Positions 27,648 to 37,455 of a stretch of DNA of 64,000 nt are shown one piece after another. The notes beneath the pieces were generated by a model. That model was given only the letters and a program-made list of their open reading frames with translations. It did not search any database and had not been told where the DNA came from. A program made the translations under genes and the position numbers. Positions within the stretch are counted from its first letter, which is position 1; the number at the start of each line of letters is the position of its first letter. The DNA comes from Sphingomonas sp. PAMC 26621 (lineage in GTDB: Bacteria > Pseudomonadota > Alphaproteobacteria > Sphingomonadales > Sphingomonadaceae): assembly GCF_000251145.1 (NCBI RefSeq), contig NZ_AIDW01000021.1:1-64000 (forward strand). Direction: 5' to 3'.

Positions 27648-28778
27648 GTGGCACGGAAGTTTCTTTATGTTGTGGTGTTTCTCATCGTGCTAGCGATTGC
27701 CGGGGCCTTCGCGTACCGTTTCTGGGGCGCCGAAATGCTCAAGATGGCGATGGTGCCGAGCGCCCGGTTCGAGGCGCTGCCAGCCCAACCCGCCGCCAGC
27801 TATCGCGACGTGCGGATGTGGCTCGCGCGCCCCGACAAGCCCGGCAACCCTGCGCTGTGGACACCGGCCGGCTACACGCGCGGTGCGACTCCCAAGGCTG
27901 CGGTCTTCTTCATCCACCCGACCTCGTTCCTCGAACGCTCGCGCTGGAATGCGCCGCTCGACAACAAAGAAGCCAATGACCGCGCCGAGCTGTTCTTGCG
28001 CGGCCAGGCAAGCGCCCTCAACGACGTTGGCGCCGTGTGGGCGCCGCGCTATCGCCAGGCGACCTTCGGCGCGTTCCTGACGACGCAGGCGAATGCCGCC
28101 AAGGCGCTCGATCTCGCGTATGGCGACGTTGCCGCCGCCTTCGACGCGTTCGTCGCGCAGGCGGGGGACCGGCCGATCATCCTCGCCGGGCACAGCCAGG
28201 GCTCGCTCCACCTGATCCGTTTGTTGCGCGAGAAGATCGCCGGCAAGCCGATCGCGAAGCGAATCGTCGCGGCCTATGTCATTGGCTGGCCGGTCTCGCG
28301 CACCGCCGACCTCCCCGCGCTCGGGCTCCCCGAATGTCGCACTGCCGACCAGTCGGGCTGCATCCTGTCGTGGCAGAGCTTCGCCGAACCGGCCGATCCG
28401 TCGCTGATCCTCGACACGTACAATGCGAGCAGTTCGGTCGACGGCGTCGCGCGCCGCGGGACGGCAATGATCTGCACCAACCCGCTGACCGGCATGCCCG
28501 ATTCGATCGCCCCCGCCGACGCCAATCGCGGCACGCTGTTCCCCTCGTCCGACCTGTCGACCGCGACGATCGAACCGAAGCGGGTCGCCGCGCGCTGCGA
28601 TTCGCGCGGGCTGCTGCTGATCGGCAACCCGCCGTCGCTCGGCGGCTATGTGCTGCCGGGCAACAATTACCACGTTTACGACTATAGCCTGTTCTGGGCG
28701 AACGTCCGCGCCGACGCCGCGCGCCGGCTCGCGTCGTTCGGCACGGCAGCGGCTGGGCATCGCCGCCAGCCTGTGTAA
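27648..28778 (+). CDS. DUF3089 alpha/beta-hydrolase-like protein
   Basis: 376 residues from a GTG start preceded by GGAG at 6-base spacing; ATG 27636 is an alternative four codons upstream. One N-terminal hydrophobic helix (residues 5-22) likely anchors it to the membrane. The body matches DUF3089: FFIHPTSFLERSRWNAP, VWAPRYRQATFGAF, and the nucleophile elbow ILAGHSQGSLHLIRLL. The C-terminal NNYHVYDYSLFWANVR is typical of the family. Esterase or lipase-like activity is inferred from the fold, not shown. It precedes ruvX by 12 bases and may be co-transcribed. Confidence 0.85.
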   Translation: MARKFLYVVVFLIVLAIAGAFAYRFWGAEMLKMAMVPSARFEALPAQPAASYRDVRMWLARPDKPGNPALWTPAGYTRGATPKAAVFFIHPTSFLERSRWNAPLDNKEANDRAELFLRGQASALNDVGAVWAPRYRQATFGAFLTTQANAAKALDLAYGDVAAAFDAFVAQAGDRPIILAGHSQGSLHLIRLLREKIAGKPIAKRIVAAYVIGWPVSRTADLPALGLPECRTADQSGCILSWQSFAEPADPSLILDTYNASSSVDGVARRGTAMICTNPLTGMPDSIAPADANRGTLFPSSDLSTATIEPKRVAARCDSRGLLLIGNPPSLGGYVLPGNNYHVYDYSLFWANVRADAARRLASFGTAAAGHRRQPV

Positions 28779-28790
28779 ACGACCTTCGCG

Positions 28791-29255
28791 ATGATTACGA
28801 CCGACCGCCAGGACTTCCGCGCCGCCCTCCCCGCCGGGGGGCGGCTGATCGGCCTCGACGTGGGCACCAAGACGATCGGCACCGCCTTGTGCGATGCCGG
28901 CTGGAGCTTCGCCTCGCCCGCGGTGCTGATCCGGCGCACCAAGTTCCAGAAGGACAAGCTGGCGCTCGCCGCGCTGATCGCGGCGCAGCAGGTGAAGGGG
29001 ATCGTCATCGGCCTCCCCCTCAACCTCACCGACGGCAGCGAAAGCCCGCGCAGCCAGTCGAGCCGCGCCTTCGCCCGCAACCTCGCCGACCTCGCCCTGC
29101 CGATCTTCCTCCAGGACGAACGCTGGTCGACGCAGGCCGTCACGCGCACGCTGATCGAACAGGATGCCAGCCGCGCCAAACGCGCCGAGCTCGTCGACAA
29201 GATGGCCGCTGCCTACATTCTGCAAAGCGCGATCGACGCCCTGGTCGCGATCTAG
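28791..29255 (+). CDS. ruvX: Holliday junction resolvase RuvX / YqgF
   Basis: RNase H-like nuclease, 154 residues. The acidic active-site segments are visible: [17 protein letters not shown] near residue 18 and the C-terminal [15 protein letters not shown]. The middle has [16 protein letters not shown] and the LQDERWSTQ motif. Homologues process pre-16S rRNA 5' ends and were first proposed as Holliday junction resolvases. It follows the DUF3089 gene closely. Family assignment is strong. Confidence 0.93.
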   Translation: MITTDRQDFRAALPAGGRLIGLDVGTKTIGTALCDAGWSFASPAVLIRRTKFQKDKLALAALIAAQQVKGIVIGLPLNLTDGSESPRSQSSRAFARNLADLALPIFLQDERWSTQAVTRTLIEQDASRAKRAELVDKMAAAYILQSAIDALVAI

Positions 29256-29301
29256 CGCGAGCTGAGCGTTGACGGGCACCGGACCGACCCTCGCGCCGCG
29301 A

Positions 29302-30168
29302 CTAAGCGGCCACGAGGTCGCGGGCGAAATCGCGATATGCGTGGAGGGGCCGTCCAAGCATCACCGTGAGGCGTTCGCGGTCGCCGTCCTCCGGGATCAT
29401 CCCGTGGCTGACGTAGCGTTCGGCCATCAGCCGCATTTCATACGCCATCCAGCGCGGCATGAACGTCGCCATCGTCTGCTCGAACCCGCTCGGATCGTCC
29501 CCGCCATAGACCACCGGACGGCCGAGCACCTCGGACCAGATCGCGGCGACAGCCGGACCGGTCAGCGTTTCGGGGCCGACGAGGTTGATCGTCTCGATCG
29601 GCAGCTTCTCCGCCGCCGTCTCGCGACGGATCAGTTCGATCGCCGCGACCTCCGCGATGTCGCGGGCATCGACCATCGCGACTCCCTTGCTGCCGATCGG
29701 CATCGGGTAGACGCCGTGGCCGACGATCACGTCCTTCACCATCACCTCATTGTCGATGAAGTAGGTCGGACGCAAAATGGTCGCACCGAAGCCCATCGAA
29801 TCCAGCATTCGCTCGGCGCCCGACTTTACCGCGAAATGCGGCACGTTGACCGCCTGCTCGGCCTGGAACACCGACAGATAGACGACGCGTTCCACCCCCG
29901 CCTCGCGCGCGATGTTGAGCGTGAGGATCGCCTTGGTGAATTCGTCGCCCGTCACCGCGTTGAGCAGAAAGACAGTGCTGATGCCGGCAAACGCTTTCCG
30001 CAACGAATCGATGTCGAGCAGATCTCCCTCCATGACCGCGACACCCGCCGGGAACGCCGCCTTGGCGGCATCGCGGGTCAGGACGCGGACGTCGGCGTCG
30101 CGGCGGACGAGCTGGTCGACAACGTGGCGGCCGACGCGGCCGGTCGCACCGATTACGAGAATGGTCAT
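29302..30168 (-). CDS. NmrA-like NAD(P)-binding protein
   Basis: 288-residue atypical short-chain dehydrogenase. The N-terminus ILVIGATGRVGRHVV is the NAD(P)-binding glycine motif, followed by RVLTRDAAKA. The mid part (VERVVYLSVFQAE) replaces the canonical YxxxK, as in NmrA-type sensors and quinone reductases such as QorB. It is divergent from a LysR gene with 106 bases between them, a layout that usually means the regulator controls this gene. Substrate unknown. Confidence 0.87.
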   Translation of the reverse strand: MTILVIGATGRVGRHVVDQLVRRDADVRVLTRDAAKAAFPAGVAVMEGDLLDIDSLRKAFAGISTVFLLNAVTGDEFTKAILTLNIAREAGVERVVYLSVFQAEQAVNVPHFAVKSGAERMLDSMGFGATILRPTYFIDNEVMVKDVIVGHGVYPMPIGSKGVAMVDARDIAEVAAIELIRRETAAEKLPIETINLVGPETLTGPAVAAIWSEVLGRPVVYGGDDPSGFEQTMATFMPRWMAYEMRLMAERYVSHGMIPEDGDRERLTVMLGRPLHAYRDFARDLVAA

Positions 30169-30274
30169 TTGAGTAGCTCCTCAATCAAGCCTTGCTGGCA
30201 GACGGAAGATGATCGATCCACGGGAGCGTAAATAGACGCGCAATCTGGACGCAGCGTCTCACCGGTGGAACGAT

Positions 30275-31162
30275 ATGGACTTGCTCGCGCTTGCCGACTT
30301 CATCCTCGTTGCGCGCCACGGCGGCTTCGGAAAGGCGGCGCGCGCCGCGCTTCGACCAAAGGCGACGTTGTCCCGACGCGTCGCGGAACTGGAAGCGACG
30401 CTCGAGCTGCGGCTGTTCGAGCGCGGGTTGCGCGACCTGAAGCTGACCGAGGAAGGCCGCGCGCTGTTCGAGCGTGCCGGGGCATTGCTGACCGAACTCG
30501 AGGAGACCGCTTCGACAATCGCCTCCGGCAGCGCGGAGGTGCGCGGCCGGTTGCGGATCAGTGCGCCGCTGCTCTTCTCGCAGACCGCGATGGGTCGCCT
30601 GGCCGCCCAGTTTGTGCGGCGGCATCCGGCGGTCCGACTGGAGGTGACGACCGATGATCGCGCGGTCGACATGATCGAGGAAGGCTATGACCTCGTCATC
30701 CGGGTCAATCCTTCCCCTGATGCGGCGCTGGTGGGACGCGCCTTTCTGAATGACCGGCTCGTGATGGTCAGTTCGCCAGACGTGCCCCGCCCGGCAACTG
30801 CGCCGATACCCGCCGTAGTGCGCGGGAGCGAGGTTGCGGATATCTGGACCGTGACCACCCCCGGGGGACGGACCGAGGTCCCGGTCGTTCCGGTGCTGCG
30901 CCTGTCGTCGCTCGTCATGATCCGCGATGCGGTGCGCGCCGGAGCAGGCGCGGCCCGTCTCCCGCTGTCGCTGGTCAGCCGCGACATCGCCTCCGGGCGG
31001 CTGATCTCGTGGGGCGACGTGACGGGGTCGGAAATTACGCTCTGGGCGCTGTATCCGTCGCGCAGGCTGTTGAACGCACGGGTATCCGCCTTTCTCGGAC
31101 TCTTGCGGGAGGCTTTCCCGAATGGAACGCCGGAAGAACTGGCTGCCTATCTGGAAGACTGA
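30275..31162 (+). CDS. LysR family transcriptional regulator
   Basis: 295 residues. The N-terminal winged helix-turn-helix ([20 protein letters not shown], with [12 protein letters not shown] as recognition helix) is typical, followed by the effector-binding domain ([16 protein letters not shown] onward). Divergent from the NmrA-like gene, so it most likely controls that gene and itself from the shared 106-base region. The effector is unknown. The DNA-binding domain has Ala/Arg-rich divergence around residues 24-36 ([14 protein letters not shown]) but keeps the fold pattern. Confidence 0.93.
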   Translation: MDLLALADFILVARHGGFGKAARAALRPKATLSRRVAELEATLELRLFERGLRDLKLTEEGRALFERAGALLTELEETASTIASGSAEVRGRLRISAPLLFSQTAMGRLAAQFVRRHPAVRLEVTTDDRAVDMIEEGYDLVIRVNPSPDAALVGRAFLNDRLVMVSSPDVPRPATAPIPAVVRGSEVADIWTVTTPGGRTEVPVVPVLRLSSLVMIRDAVRAGAGAARLPLSLVSRDIASGRLISWGDVTGSEITLWALYPSRRLLNARVSAFLGLLREAFPNGTPEELAAYLED

Positions 31163-31247
31163 GAAACAAGGCGAGTTGCCCGCGCCCTCCGCTTCGACTT
31201 TGTCCCACCTTGCCACCGCGCGCCCGCCCCGCTACCCGGCACCCTCG

Positions 31248-32234
31248 ATGCAAAGCTCCGATCACCGCCCCGGCTCGCTCATTCCCGGCCGCGCCGTGTT
31301 CCCGCACCGGCACCTCACTGGAATCGAGGGGCTGCAGCCGCATGAAATCCTGTTCCTGCTCGATGAGGCGGACGGCTGGGTCGCCGCCAACCGGACCCGC
31401 GCGATCAGCGACAGAAGGCTCGGCGGGCTGACGCTAATCAACGCCTTTTTCGAGAATTCCACGCGCACCTTGCTGTCGTTCGAGATCGCGGGGAAACGGC
31501 TTGGCGCGGACGTCGTCAACATGCACGCCGCGCAGTCGAGCGTGAAGAAGGGCGAGACGCTGATCGACACCGCGATGACGCTCAACGCGATGCGCGCTGA
31601 CATGATCGTCATTCGCCACATGTCCTCGGGCGCGGTGCGGCTGATCGCGGGCAAGGTCGATTGCCCGGTGCTCAACGCAGGCGACGGACAGCACGAACAT
31701 CCGACCCAGGCGTTGCTCGACGCGCTGACGATCCGGCGTCGGCGCGGGACGATCGCCGGGCAGCGCGTGGTGATCTGCGGCGACCTGCTCCACAGCCGCG
31801 TCGCGCGCTCGAACATCCTTTCACTGACCGCGCTCGCCGCGGAGGTGCGGGTTTGCGCGCCGACGACGCTGATGCCCGCTGCGATCGAACGGATGGGCGT
31901 CACCCCCTTCACGGATTTCGACGAGGCACTCGAGGGCGCGGACGTCGTGATGATGCTGCGCCTTCAGAACGAGCGGATGAACGGCGGGTTCGTCCCGTCG
32001 AACCGCGAATATCATCTGCGCTACGGTCTCACCGAACGCCGCCTGGCGCTCGCCAAGCCGGACGCGCTGGTCATGCACCCCGGCCCGATGAACCGGGGCG
32101 TCGAAATCGACTCGGTCGTCGCGGATCACGCGCGTTCGGCCATCACCGAACAGGTCGAGATGGGCGTGGCGGTGCGGATGGCGTGCCTCGACGTACTCAC
32201 TCGCCGGTCGCGCGGCGTGGCGGGCTGGGCATGA
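31248..32234 (+). CDS. pyrB: Aspartate carbamoyltransferase catalytic subunit
   Basis: Second step of pyrimidine synthesis: carbamoyl phosphate plus aspartate to N-carbamoylaspartate. 328 residues from MQSSDHRPG. Carbamoyl-phosphate binding is [12 protein letters not shown]; the [13 protein letters not shown] loop carries the active-site Ser and Lys; [12 protein letters not shown] and [13 protein letters not shown] complete the family pattern. The frame stays open upstream over the LysR tail, but conserved sequence starts here. It overlaps the next gene by 4 bases (ATGA). No pyrI-like regulatory subunit is present, so it is the class that pairs with a DHOase-like partner. Confidence 0.95.
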   Translation: MQSSDHRPGSLIPGRAVFPHRHLTGIEGLQPHEILFLLDEADGWVAANRTRAISDRRLGGLTLINAFFENSTRTLLSFEIAGKRLGADVVNMHAAQSSVKKGETLIDTAMTLNAMRADMIVIRHMSSGAVRLIAGKVDCPVLNAGDGQHEHPTQALLDALTIRRRRGTIAGQRVVICGDLLHSRVARSNILSLTALAAEVRVCAPTTLMPAAIERMGVTPFTDFDEALEGADVVMMLRLQNERMNGGFVPSNREYHLRYGLTERRLALAKPDALVMHPGPMNRGVEIDSVVADHARSAITEQVEMGVAVRMACLDVLTRRSRGVAGWA

Positions 32235-33466
32235 GCCGGATGATCGCCCTGCTCGATGCGACGCTCGCGTGCCCCGTCGCAGGCGTGTCGCGCGGTGGCG
32301 TACTGATCGCGGACGACCGCATCGCCGCAACCGGATTGATCGAGGTGCCCGAGGGTGCCGAGACGATCGACTGCGCAGGACTGGTGCTCGCGCCCGCGAT
32401 CGTCGATCTCGGCGTGTTCGCAATCGACGTTCCCGCCTTTCATGCCGGCGGGATCGTTCGGGTCGGCCTGATGCCTGACCAGTCGCCCGTTCTCGACGAT
32501 CCGGGCGTGGTGCAGCGCGCTGCGCTGATCGGGCGACCCGGGCTGTGGATCCATCCCATTGCTGCCGCGACACGCGGGCTGGCGGGAAAGGATCTCGCCG
32601 AAATGGCGATCAATCGCGACACTGGTGCGCGCGCGGTCGGCACCGGTGCGGGATGGATCGCGGACTCGGGCGTGATGCGCAAGGTGCTGTCCTATGCCAA
32701 CGACCTGGGGCTGGTCGTCATCGCCCATGCGGAGGACGGCGGAATCACCGCGGGAGCCGTGGCGACGGCGGGCGAAACCGCGACTCGCATGGGGCTTGCC
32801 GCCGCGCCATCGGTCGCGGAAGCCCTCGCGATCGCCCGTGACCTGATGCTAGCGGAGGAAACCGGCGCGGCGCTTCACCTTCGCACTGTAACCACCGCCG
32901 CCGGGTTTGATCTCGTCCGCGCGGCGAAACGGCGTGGGGTTCGCGTGACGTGCGGGATCACACCCGCGCACCTGCTCCTCTCCGATATCGCCATGAGCGA
33001 CTTCCGAACCTTTGCCCATATTTCGCCCCCGCTGCGGCAGGAGGACGACCGCCGTGCCGCACTGCTGGCTCTGGCGGATGGGACGATCGACGTGCTGTGT
33101 TCATCGCACGATCCGCGTGGCCCCGAGGAGAAACGCTTGCCGTTCGGCGATTCGGCGGCGGGAATGGCCGGTGCCGAGACCCTGCTTGCGCTTGGACTCG
33201 GGCTGGTGCGCGACGAGCATGTCACGCTCGACCGGCTGTTCGCTTTGCTCGCCGCCAATCCGGCCCGGGTGCTGGGGGTGGAGACAGGGACGCTTGCAAC
33301 CGGCGCACCGGCTGACCTGCTGCTATGCGATCCGCAGGCCCCCTGGCAGATCGAGGGCGACCGGTTGCATGCCAAGGCGGGCAATACGCCGTTCGATGGC
33401 CTTCCGGTGGAGGGCAAGGTCAGGCGGCTGTTCAAGGGCGGGACTGAGATCGCGATCCCCGCCTGA
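32231..33466 (+). CDS. Catalytically degenerate dihydroorotase-like subunit (PyrC')
   Basis: 411 residues with the dihydroorotase/amidohydrolase fold ([24 protein letters not shown] at the C-terminus, [18 protein letters not shown] in the middle). The metal site is broken: where active enzymes have a PGxxDxHVHLR motif it reads [12 protein letters not shown], with no His pair, and the late DHAPH motif reads [11 protein letters not shown]. It starts inside the pyrB stop codon. In Pseudomonas an inactive PyrC' encoded the same way is needed to assemble the ATCase holoenzyme, and that role fits here. An active dihydroorotase must lie elsewhere. Confidence 0.88.
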   Translation: MSRMIALLDATLACPVAGVSRGGVLIADDRIAATGLIEVPEGAETIDCAGLVLAPAIVDLGVFAIDVPAFHAGGIVRVGLMPDQSPVLDDPGVVQRAALIGRPGLWIHPIAAATRGLAGKDLAEMAINRDTGARAVGTGAGWIADSGVMRKVLSYANDLGLVVIAHAEDGGITAGAVATAGETATRMGLAAAPSVAEALAIARDLMLAEETGAALHLRTVTTAAGFDLVRAAKRRGVRVTCGITPAHLLLSDIAMSDFRTFAHISPPLRQEDDRRAALLALADGTIDVLCSSHDPRGPEEKRLPFGDSAAGMAGAETLLALGLGLVRDEHVTLDRLFALLAANPARVLGVETGTLATGAPADLLLCDPQAPWQIEGDRLHAKAGNTPFDGLPVEGKVRRLFKGGTEIAIPA

Positions 33467-33551
33467 CGGCAGGACGTTTTGCGATAGCGCCCGCGCGCGA
33501 CTATCGAACGATGCAGATTTTTCAGACGGCCCTAGCGTTGCCTTGTGGTTT

Positions 33552-33566
33552 GTTCTTTTTTTGTTC
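33552..33566 (+). promoter_or_regulatory. LexA (SOS) box, GTTC-N7-GTTC
   Basis: GTTC at 33552-33555 and GTTC at 33563-33566 are separated by seven T residues. This is the exact direct-repeat LexA recognition sequence described for Alphaproteobacteria. It ends 23 bases before the start codon of the radical SAM gene, where a bound repressor would block transcription. Confidence 0.72.
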
Positions 33567-33589
33567 GCGCCGTTATGCGACAATGAATC

Positions 33590-34660
33590 ATGCCGGCTGC
33601 AAGACCTCATCGCGGTGCCACGATCAACTCGCAGAGTAGCCGCTTTGCCCTGCCGGAGCGCGCGGCGGATGGTGATTGGCTCGACCAATGCGAGAGTATC
33701 GATGGCGCCCCCCCGCCGCTCCGGACCACCGTTACGGTCGAACGTGCGCGGAGCATCATCACGCGCAACCAGTCGCCGGACATCGGGTTCGATCGTTCGA
33801 TCAATCCGTATCGCGGATGCGAACACGGTTGCATCTACTGCTTCGCGCGACCGAGCCACGCCTATCACGACCTGTCCCCCGGGCTTGATTTCGAAAGCCG
33901 CCTGTTCGCCAAACCTGACGCCCCCGACCTTCTCCGCAAGGAACTCGCGAAGCCCGGCTACACGGTTGCGCCGATTGCGTTCGGCACCAATACCGATCCG
34001 TATCAGCCGATCGAGTCCGAGTGGCGGATCACCCGGGGTTGCCTTGAGGTCCTGGCGGAAACGCGGCACCCGCTGACGATCACGACCAAGTCCGATCGCG
34101 TGCTTGGGGATATCGATCTGATCGCGCGGATGGCATCCGACCAGTTGGTGTCGGTCGCGCTCTCGATCACGTCGCTCGATCCGCGAATCGCAATGACGCT
34201 CGAGCCGCGCGCACCTGCGCCGCACCGGCGGCTGGCAGCCGTCCGCGCGCTGACGGCAGCAGGCGTGCCGACCTATGTCTCGATCGCGCCGGTGATCCCG
34301 GCGATTACCGATCACGAGATCGAACATATTCTGGAAGCTGCCGCTGAAGCGGGCGCAAAGGCGGCCTTCTTCATTCCGGTGCGCCTCCCGTGGGAGGTCG
34401 CGCCATTGTTCAAGGCGTGGTTGGAGGCGCATTTCCCCGACCGCGCAGGAAAGGTGATGGCGACGATCGCGGCGTTGCGGGACGGGCGCGAGAATAATCC
34501 CGGTTTCTTCACCCGGATGCGCGGGAGCGGCCCGTGGGCCGATCTGCTGCGCACCCGCTTCACGATCGCTTGCCGCAAGCACGGCCTAGATCAGAAGCGG
34601 ATCGCGCTGCGTACCGATCTGTTTCGCCCGCCTAGCGGACCGCAGGGCGAACTGTTCTAG
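33590..34660 (+). CDS. PA0069 / SplB-like radical SAM protein
   Basis: 356 residues. The radical SAM cluster motif is CEHGCIYC, with Cys77, Cys81 and Cys84 (Cx3Cx2C), in the SINPYRGCEHG context typical of COG1533, the group that includes spore photoproduct lyase and the PA0069 family. GTNTDPYQPIE and TITTKSDRVLGDIDL follow the family pattern. No strong Shine-Dalgarno is seen at the ATG. The SOS box just upstream supports a DNA-repair role, but substrate is unknown for this branch. It stands alone, convergent with the SPOR-TPR gene. Confidence 0.9.
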   Translation: MPAARPHRGATINSQSSRFALPERAADGDWLDQCESIDGAPPPLRTTVTVERARSIITRNQSPDIGFDRSINPYRGCEHGCIYCFARPSHAYHDLSPGLDFESRLFAKPDAPDLLRKELAKPGYTVAPIAFGTNTDPYQPIESEWRITRGCLEVLAETRHPLTITTKSDRVLGDIDLIARMASDQLVSVALSITSLDPRIAMTLEPRAPAPHRRLAAVRALTAAGVPTYVSIAPVIPAITDHEIEHILEAAAEAGAKAAFFIPVRLPWEVAPLFKAWLEAHFPDRAGKVMATIAALRDGRENNPGFFTRMRGSGPWADLLRTRFTIACRKHGLDQKRIALRTDLFRPPSGPQGELF

Positions 34661-34672
34661 ACGGGCGACGTG

Positions 34673-36013
34673 TCAACGTGACGCTAGCTCGCGTCCTTTG
34701 GCCCACATTGCGACCTGATCGCCCGCACCGGCTCGGACAAAGCAATTGCCGCCGCGCGCGCGATAGTCGCGGCACATTGCAACCGCATCCTCGCGGACGA
34801 AGCCGCCGACCGACAGACGATAGAAATTGGCCCCGCCGGCAGCAATCCCCGCGCCCTGCGGCACCTGGCCCGCAAGCCCCGCGAACCGGCGCGCGGCGCG
34901 GATCCACGCGTCACGCGCGACTGCGGGACTGTCATAGGCCCCAAGTTGGACGTAAAAACCGCCCTTTGCGGGGCGCTTGGCGGTATGCGCCAAGGCGGGG
35001 CGGAGCGCCGCAATCCGGGCCATCGTCACCGGGGTCGTCGCCCGCGCATCCCGCCGCGTGGGAACCGTCTGGACCACCTCGCTGTGGGGCGCGAACACGA
35101 CCCCGCCGATCGTCGGCCCTACCGGATCGACTGCCGCCACCACTACCGGCGTGCGCTCGGGTGCCGCGGGTTGCTGCTCCGCAACTTCGACCGGCTGCGC
35201 CGTTTCGATCGGTGCAACCGCTGCAGCGACCTCCGTCATCGGCGCTGCGGCGCGGCTGAGCGCTATTGCCTGCGGCTGACCTCTATCGGCAACCGGCATG
35301 ATCCCAAGCAACGCCGAAACCTGATCCGACGCCGACGTCGGGCGCGAGAAGGTTGACCATTCGAGCAAGCGATGCGCGACCTCTGCCGGTGCGACATCGA
35401 TCGCAACGACGACCTGTGCCTCACGCCAGCGGCCGGCAAGCGCCAGGGCGAGCGCCAGGTTCTGCCGGGTCTTGGCATCCGCTCCCGGCGACCGCGCTGC
35501 CGTACCGAGCACTTCGACCGCAGCGACAGGATCGCCCGCAAGCGCCAGCGCCAGGCCGCGATCGTTGACCGGGATGATCGTTGCGTGCGAATCGAGCGTC
35601 GCGCGTGCGCTTGCCCAGTCCCCGGTGGCGACCTGCATCAATGCAAACTGGAGTGCCGCCTTGCCGTTCGTGGGATCGAGCATCAGTGCGTCGCCAAACG
35701 CGTCGCGCGCCGACTGGAAACGGCCCGCCTTGAGATACCCCTGTGCCAGCGTCATCCGATAGTCGGCGGCATTCGGTTCGAACGTCACCGCCATCTCGGC
35801 ATGCGAGATGGCCTCGGCGAACTGCCGGTGCGACAGCGCACCGCGCGCCTTGCCGATCTCCCGCCGGGCCTGCTTCTCGGCGCGGGACTGTTCGCGCGCG
35901 CTGGCATCGGCAATCGACGAGGTGGCGACCGCGCCGATCGACCCGCCCAGCAACATCACGGAAAGGGCCAGTGTCACGGGACCGAAGGAGATGGCGGGCC
36001 GGGTCTTCATCAT
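34673..36013 (-). CDS. SPOR-domain protein with TPR repeats
   Basis: 446 residues. A hydrophobic stretch at residues 10-32 is a signal anchor or signal peptide. A TPR-like region follows (FAEAISHAEMAVTFEPNAAD, GYLKAGRFQSARDAFGDALML and more, to about 210), then a Pro/Ala/Val linker. A C-terminal SPOR domain (GFYVQLGAYDSPAVARDAW to the end) binds denuded septal peptidoglycan in this family. It overlaps the upstream gene by 4 bases (ATGA), forming an operon with a ParA ATPase and a small DNA-binding-like protein. A division-site or cell-pole role is inferred. Confidence 0.85.
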   Translation of the reverse strand: MMKTRPAISFGPVTLALSVMLLGGSIGAVATSSIADASAREQSRAEKQARREIGKARGALSHRQFAEAISHAEMAVTFEPNAADYRMTLAQGYLKAGRFQSARDAFGDALMLDPTNGKAALQFALMQVATGDWASARATLDSHATIIPVNDRGLALALAGDPVAAVEVLGTAARSPGADAKTRQNLALALALAGRWREAQVVVAIDVAPAEVAHRLLEWSTFSRPTSASDQVSALLGIMPVADRGQPQAIALSRAAAPMTEVAAAVAPIETAQPVEVAEQQPAAPERTPVVVAAVDPVGPTIGGVVFAPHSEVVQTVPTRRDARATTPVTMARIAALRPALAHTAKRPAKGGFYVQLGAYDSPAVARDAWIRAARRFAGLAGQVPQGAGIAAGGANFYRLSVGGFVREDAVAMCRDYRARGGNCFVRAGAGDQVAMWAKGRELASR

Positions 36014-36570
36014 TTCACTCGCTTGGTCGGGGTCGGCAACTGGGCGACCAGTGCCTCGACTTCGGGCAGGGTCTGGAGGAATTGGTCGAGCGCCTCGGTA
36101 ACGAGGACCTGTGCGGAGGCATTCTGCAGCGCACTCGCCAGCCGCAACCGCAGGTGTCGATCCTGGTCGAGCCGCAACGTAAAGGCAGTGCGCCCCGATC
36201 CTTTCGGACTGTGCTTCTGGCGCGTCTCGCGCCCGATCCGCGTCGCGGTCGCCAACGATACGGGCTTGAGTTTGATCACACGCGCGGTGCGGGGTGCCGG
36301 GGCGGTCGCCTCGACGGAAGTCTCAAGCTCTTCGCGGAGCGCTTCGCGCTGGACGATCACCGGAGGAACGACAGCCGCGGGCGGCGGTACTGGCGGCGCG
36401 GCGGTCTCGGCAGGTCCCATGTCATTCCAGCCAAGATCGTCCTGACTGTTGGACATCGATCCGAACCCGCCAAAGCCTTGCGGCCGCATCGCGGGTTTCG
36501 CCTGCCCCTTGCGCGCCAGCAACGTTGACGAGAGCGAGGCGAGCGGCTTGGATTGACCGAAGGCGCTCAT
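36010..36570 (-). CDS. Small basic protein, possible ribbon-helix-helix partner of ParA
   Basis: 186 residues, no named family. The N-terminal 100 residues are Pro/Ala-rich and likely disordered. The C-terminal part (GRTAFTLRLDQDRHLRLRL then ASAQVLVTEALDQFL, about residues 125-165) has the strand-helix-helix pattern of ribbon-helix-helix DNA-binding proteins. It lies 1 base after parA and overlaps the SPOR gene by 4 bases. A DNA-binding or ParA-adaptor role is inference; sequence similarity alone does not prove RHH. Confidence 0.7.
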   Translation of the reverse strand: MSAFGQSKPLASLSSTLLARKGQAKPAMRPQGFGGFGSMSNSQDDLGWNDMGPAETAAPPVPPPAAVVPPVIVQREALREELETSVEATAPAPRTARVIKLKPVSLATATRIGRETRQKHSPKGSGRTAFTLRLDQDRHLRLRLASALQNASAQVLVTEALDQFLQTLPEVEALVAQLPTPTKRVK

Positions 36571-36571
36571 C

Positions 36572-37288
36572 TCAGCTCACCACCCGGCGACCGAACCCGC
36601 CCTGCGTCGGGCGAGGAGTCGCATAGCCGTTGACCCCGGCCGGAACCGCGAACACCGTACGCCGAAAATTCTTCTCCAACCGGTCCGAGATGTAAGTCCA
36701 CAGATCGCGGACTTCCCCCGCCGAACGGCTTTTCGGATCGACTTCCATCACGGTGCGCCCATCGATCATCGACGCGGCGAAATCGGTGCGGTGGTGCAGC
36801 GTGATCGGCGCGACCGTGCCGTGCTGCGACAAGGCGACCGCCGCTTCCGAGGTAATCCGCGCCTTGGCCGTCGCGCCGTTGACGACGAAGAGCAGCGGCT
36901 TGCCCGCGCGCTCGCACAGATCAACCGTAGCGCCGACCGCGCGCAGATCGTGCGGGCTCGGGCGCGTCGGAATGACGATCAGCTCGGCGACCGCGATCAC
37001 GCTTTGAATCGCCATCGTGATCGCCGGCGGCGTATCGATCATCGCGAGCTTGAACCCCTGCTGGCGGAGCGTCTCGAGATCGGCCGCGAGCCGCGCGACC
37101 GTGGTTTGCGCGAAGGCGGGGAATTCGCCGCTTCGTTCATTCCACCAATCGGACAGGGACCCTTGCGGATCGATATCGATCAGGACGACCGGCCCCGCGC
37201 CCGCAAGCTGGGCCTGGACGGCAAGATGCCCGGACAAGGTGGTCTTGCCGGATCCGCCTTTTTGTGATGCCATCGCAAGGACGCGCAT
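36572..37288 (-). CDS. Orphan ParA/MinD family ATPase
   Basis: 238 residues. The deviant Walker A KGGSGKTT, with signature lysine, is at residues 10-17; switch regions are VLIDIDPQGS and AMIDTPPA, and a PTRPSPHDLRAVGA stretch follows. No ParB gene is adjacent, so it is not the chromosomal parAB locus; members of this group position chemotaxis clusters, division regulators (MipZ) or polar factors. It is first in a tight leftward operon with an RHH-like protein and a SPOR protein, and divergent from another SPOR protein. Target unknown. Confidence 0.9.
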   Translation of the reverse strand: MRVLAMASQKGGSGKTTLSGHLAVQAQLAGAGPVVLIDIDPQGSLSDWWNERSGEFPAFAQTTVARLAADLETLRQQGFKLAMIDTPPAITMAIQSVIAVAELIVIPTRPSPHDLRAVGATVDLCERAGKPLLFVVNGATAKARITSEAAVALSQHGTVAPITLHHRTDFAASMIDGRTVMEVDPKSRSAGEVRDLWTYISDRLEKNFRRTVFAVPAGVNGYATPRPTQGGFGRRVVS

Positions 37289-37455
37289 GAGCCTCTTTCA
37301 CTCCCGCCTGTTCGAGATTGTGGAGTGCCAGCGATGCATCAAGAATCGGTTAATTTCGGGGTTCGTCCTCATACTTTGGTAGAACCACGGCTAACGAATT
37401 CTTTGCCATGACCGGGATAGAGAGGGGCAACTGCTTTCGATCCGGGACCAAGACC

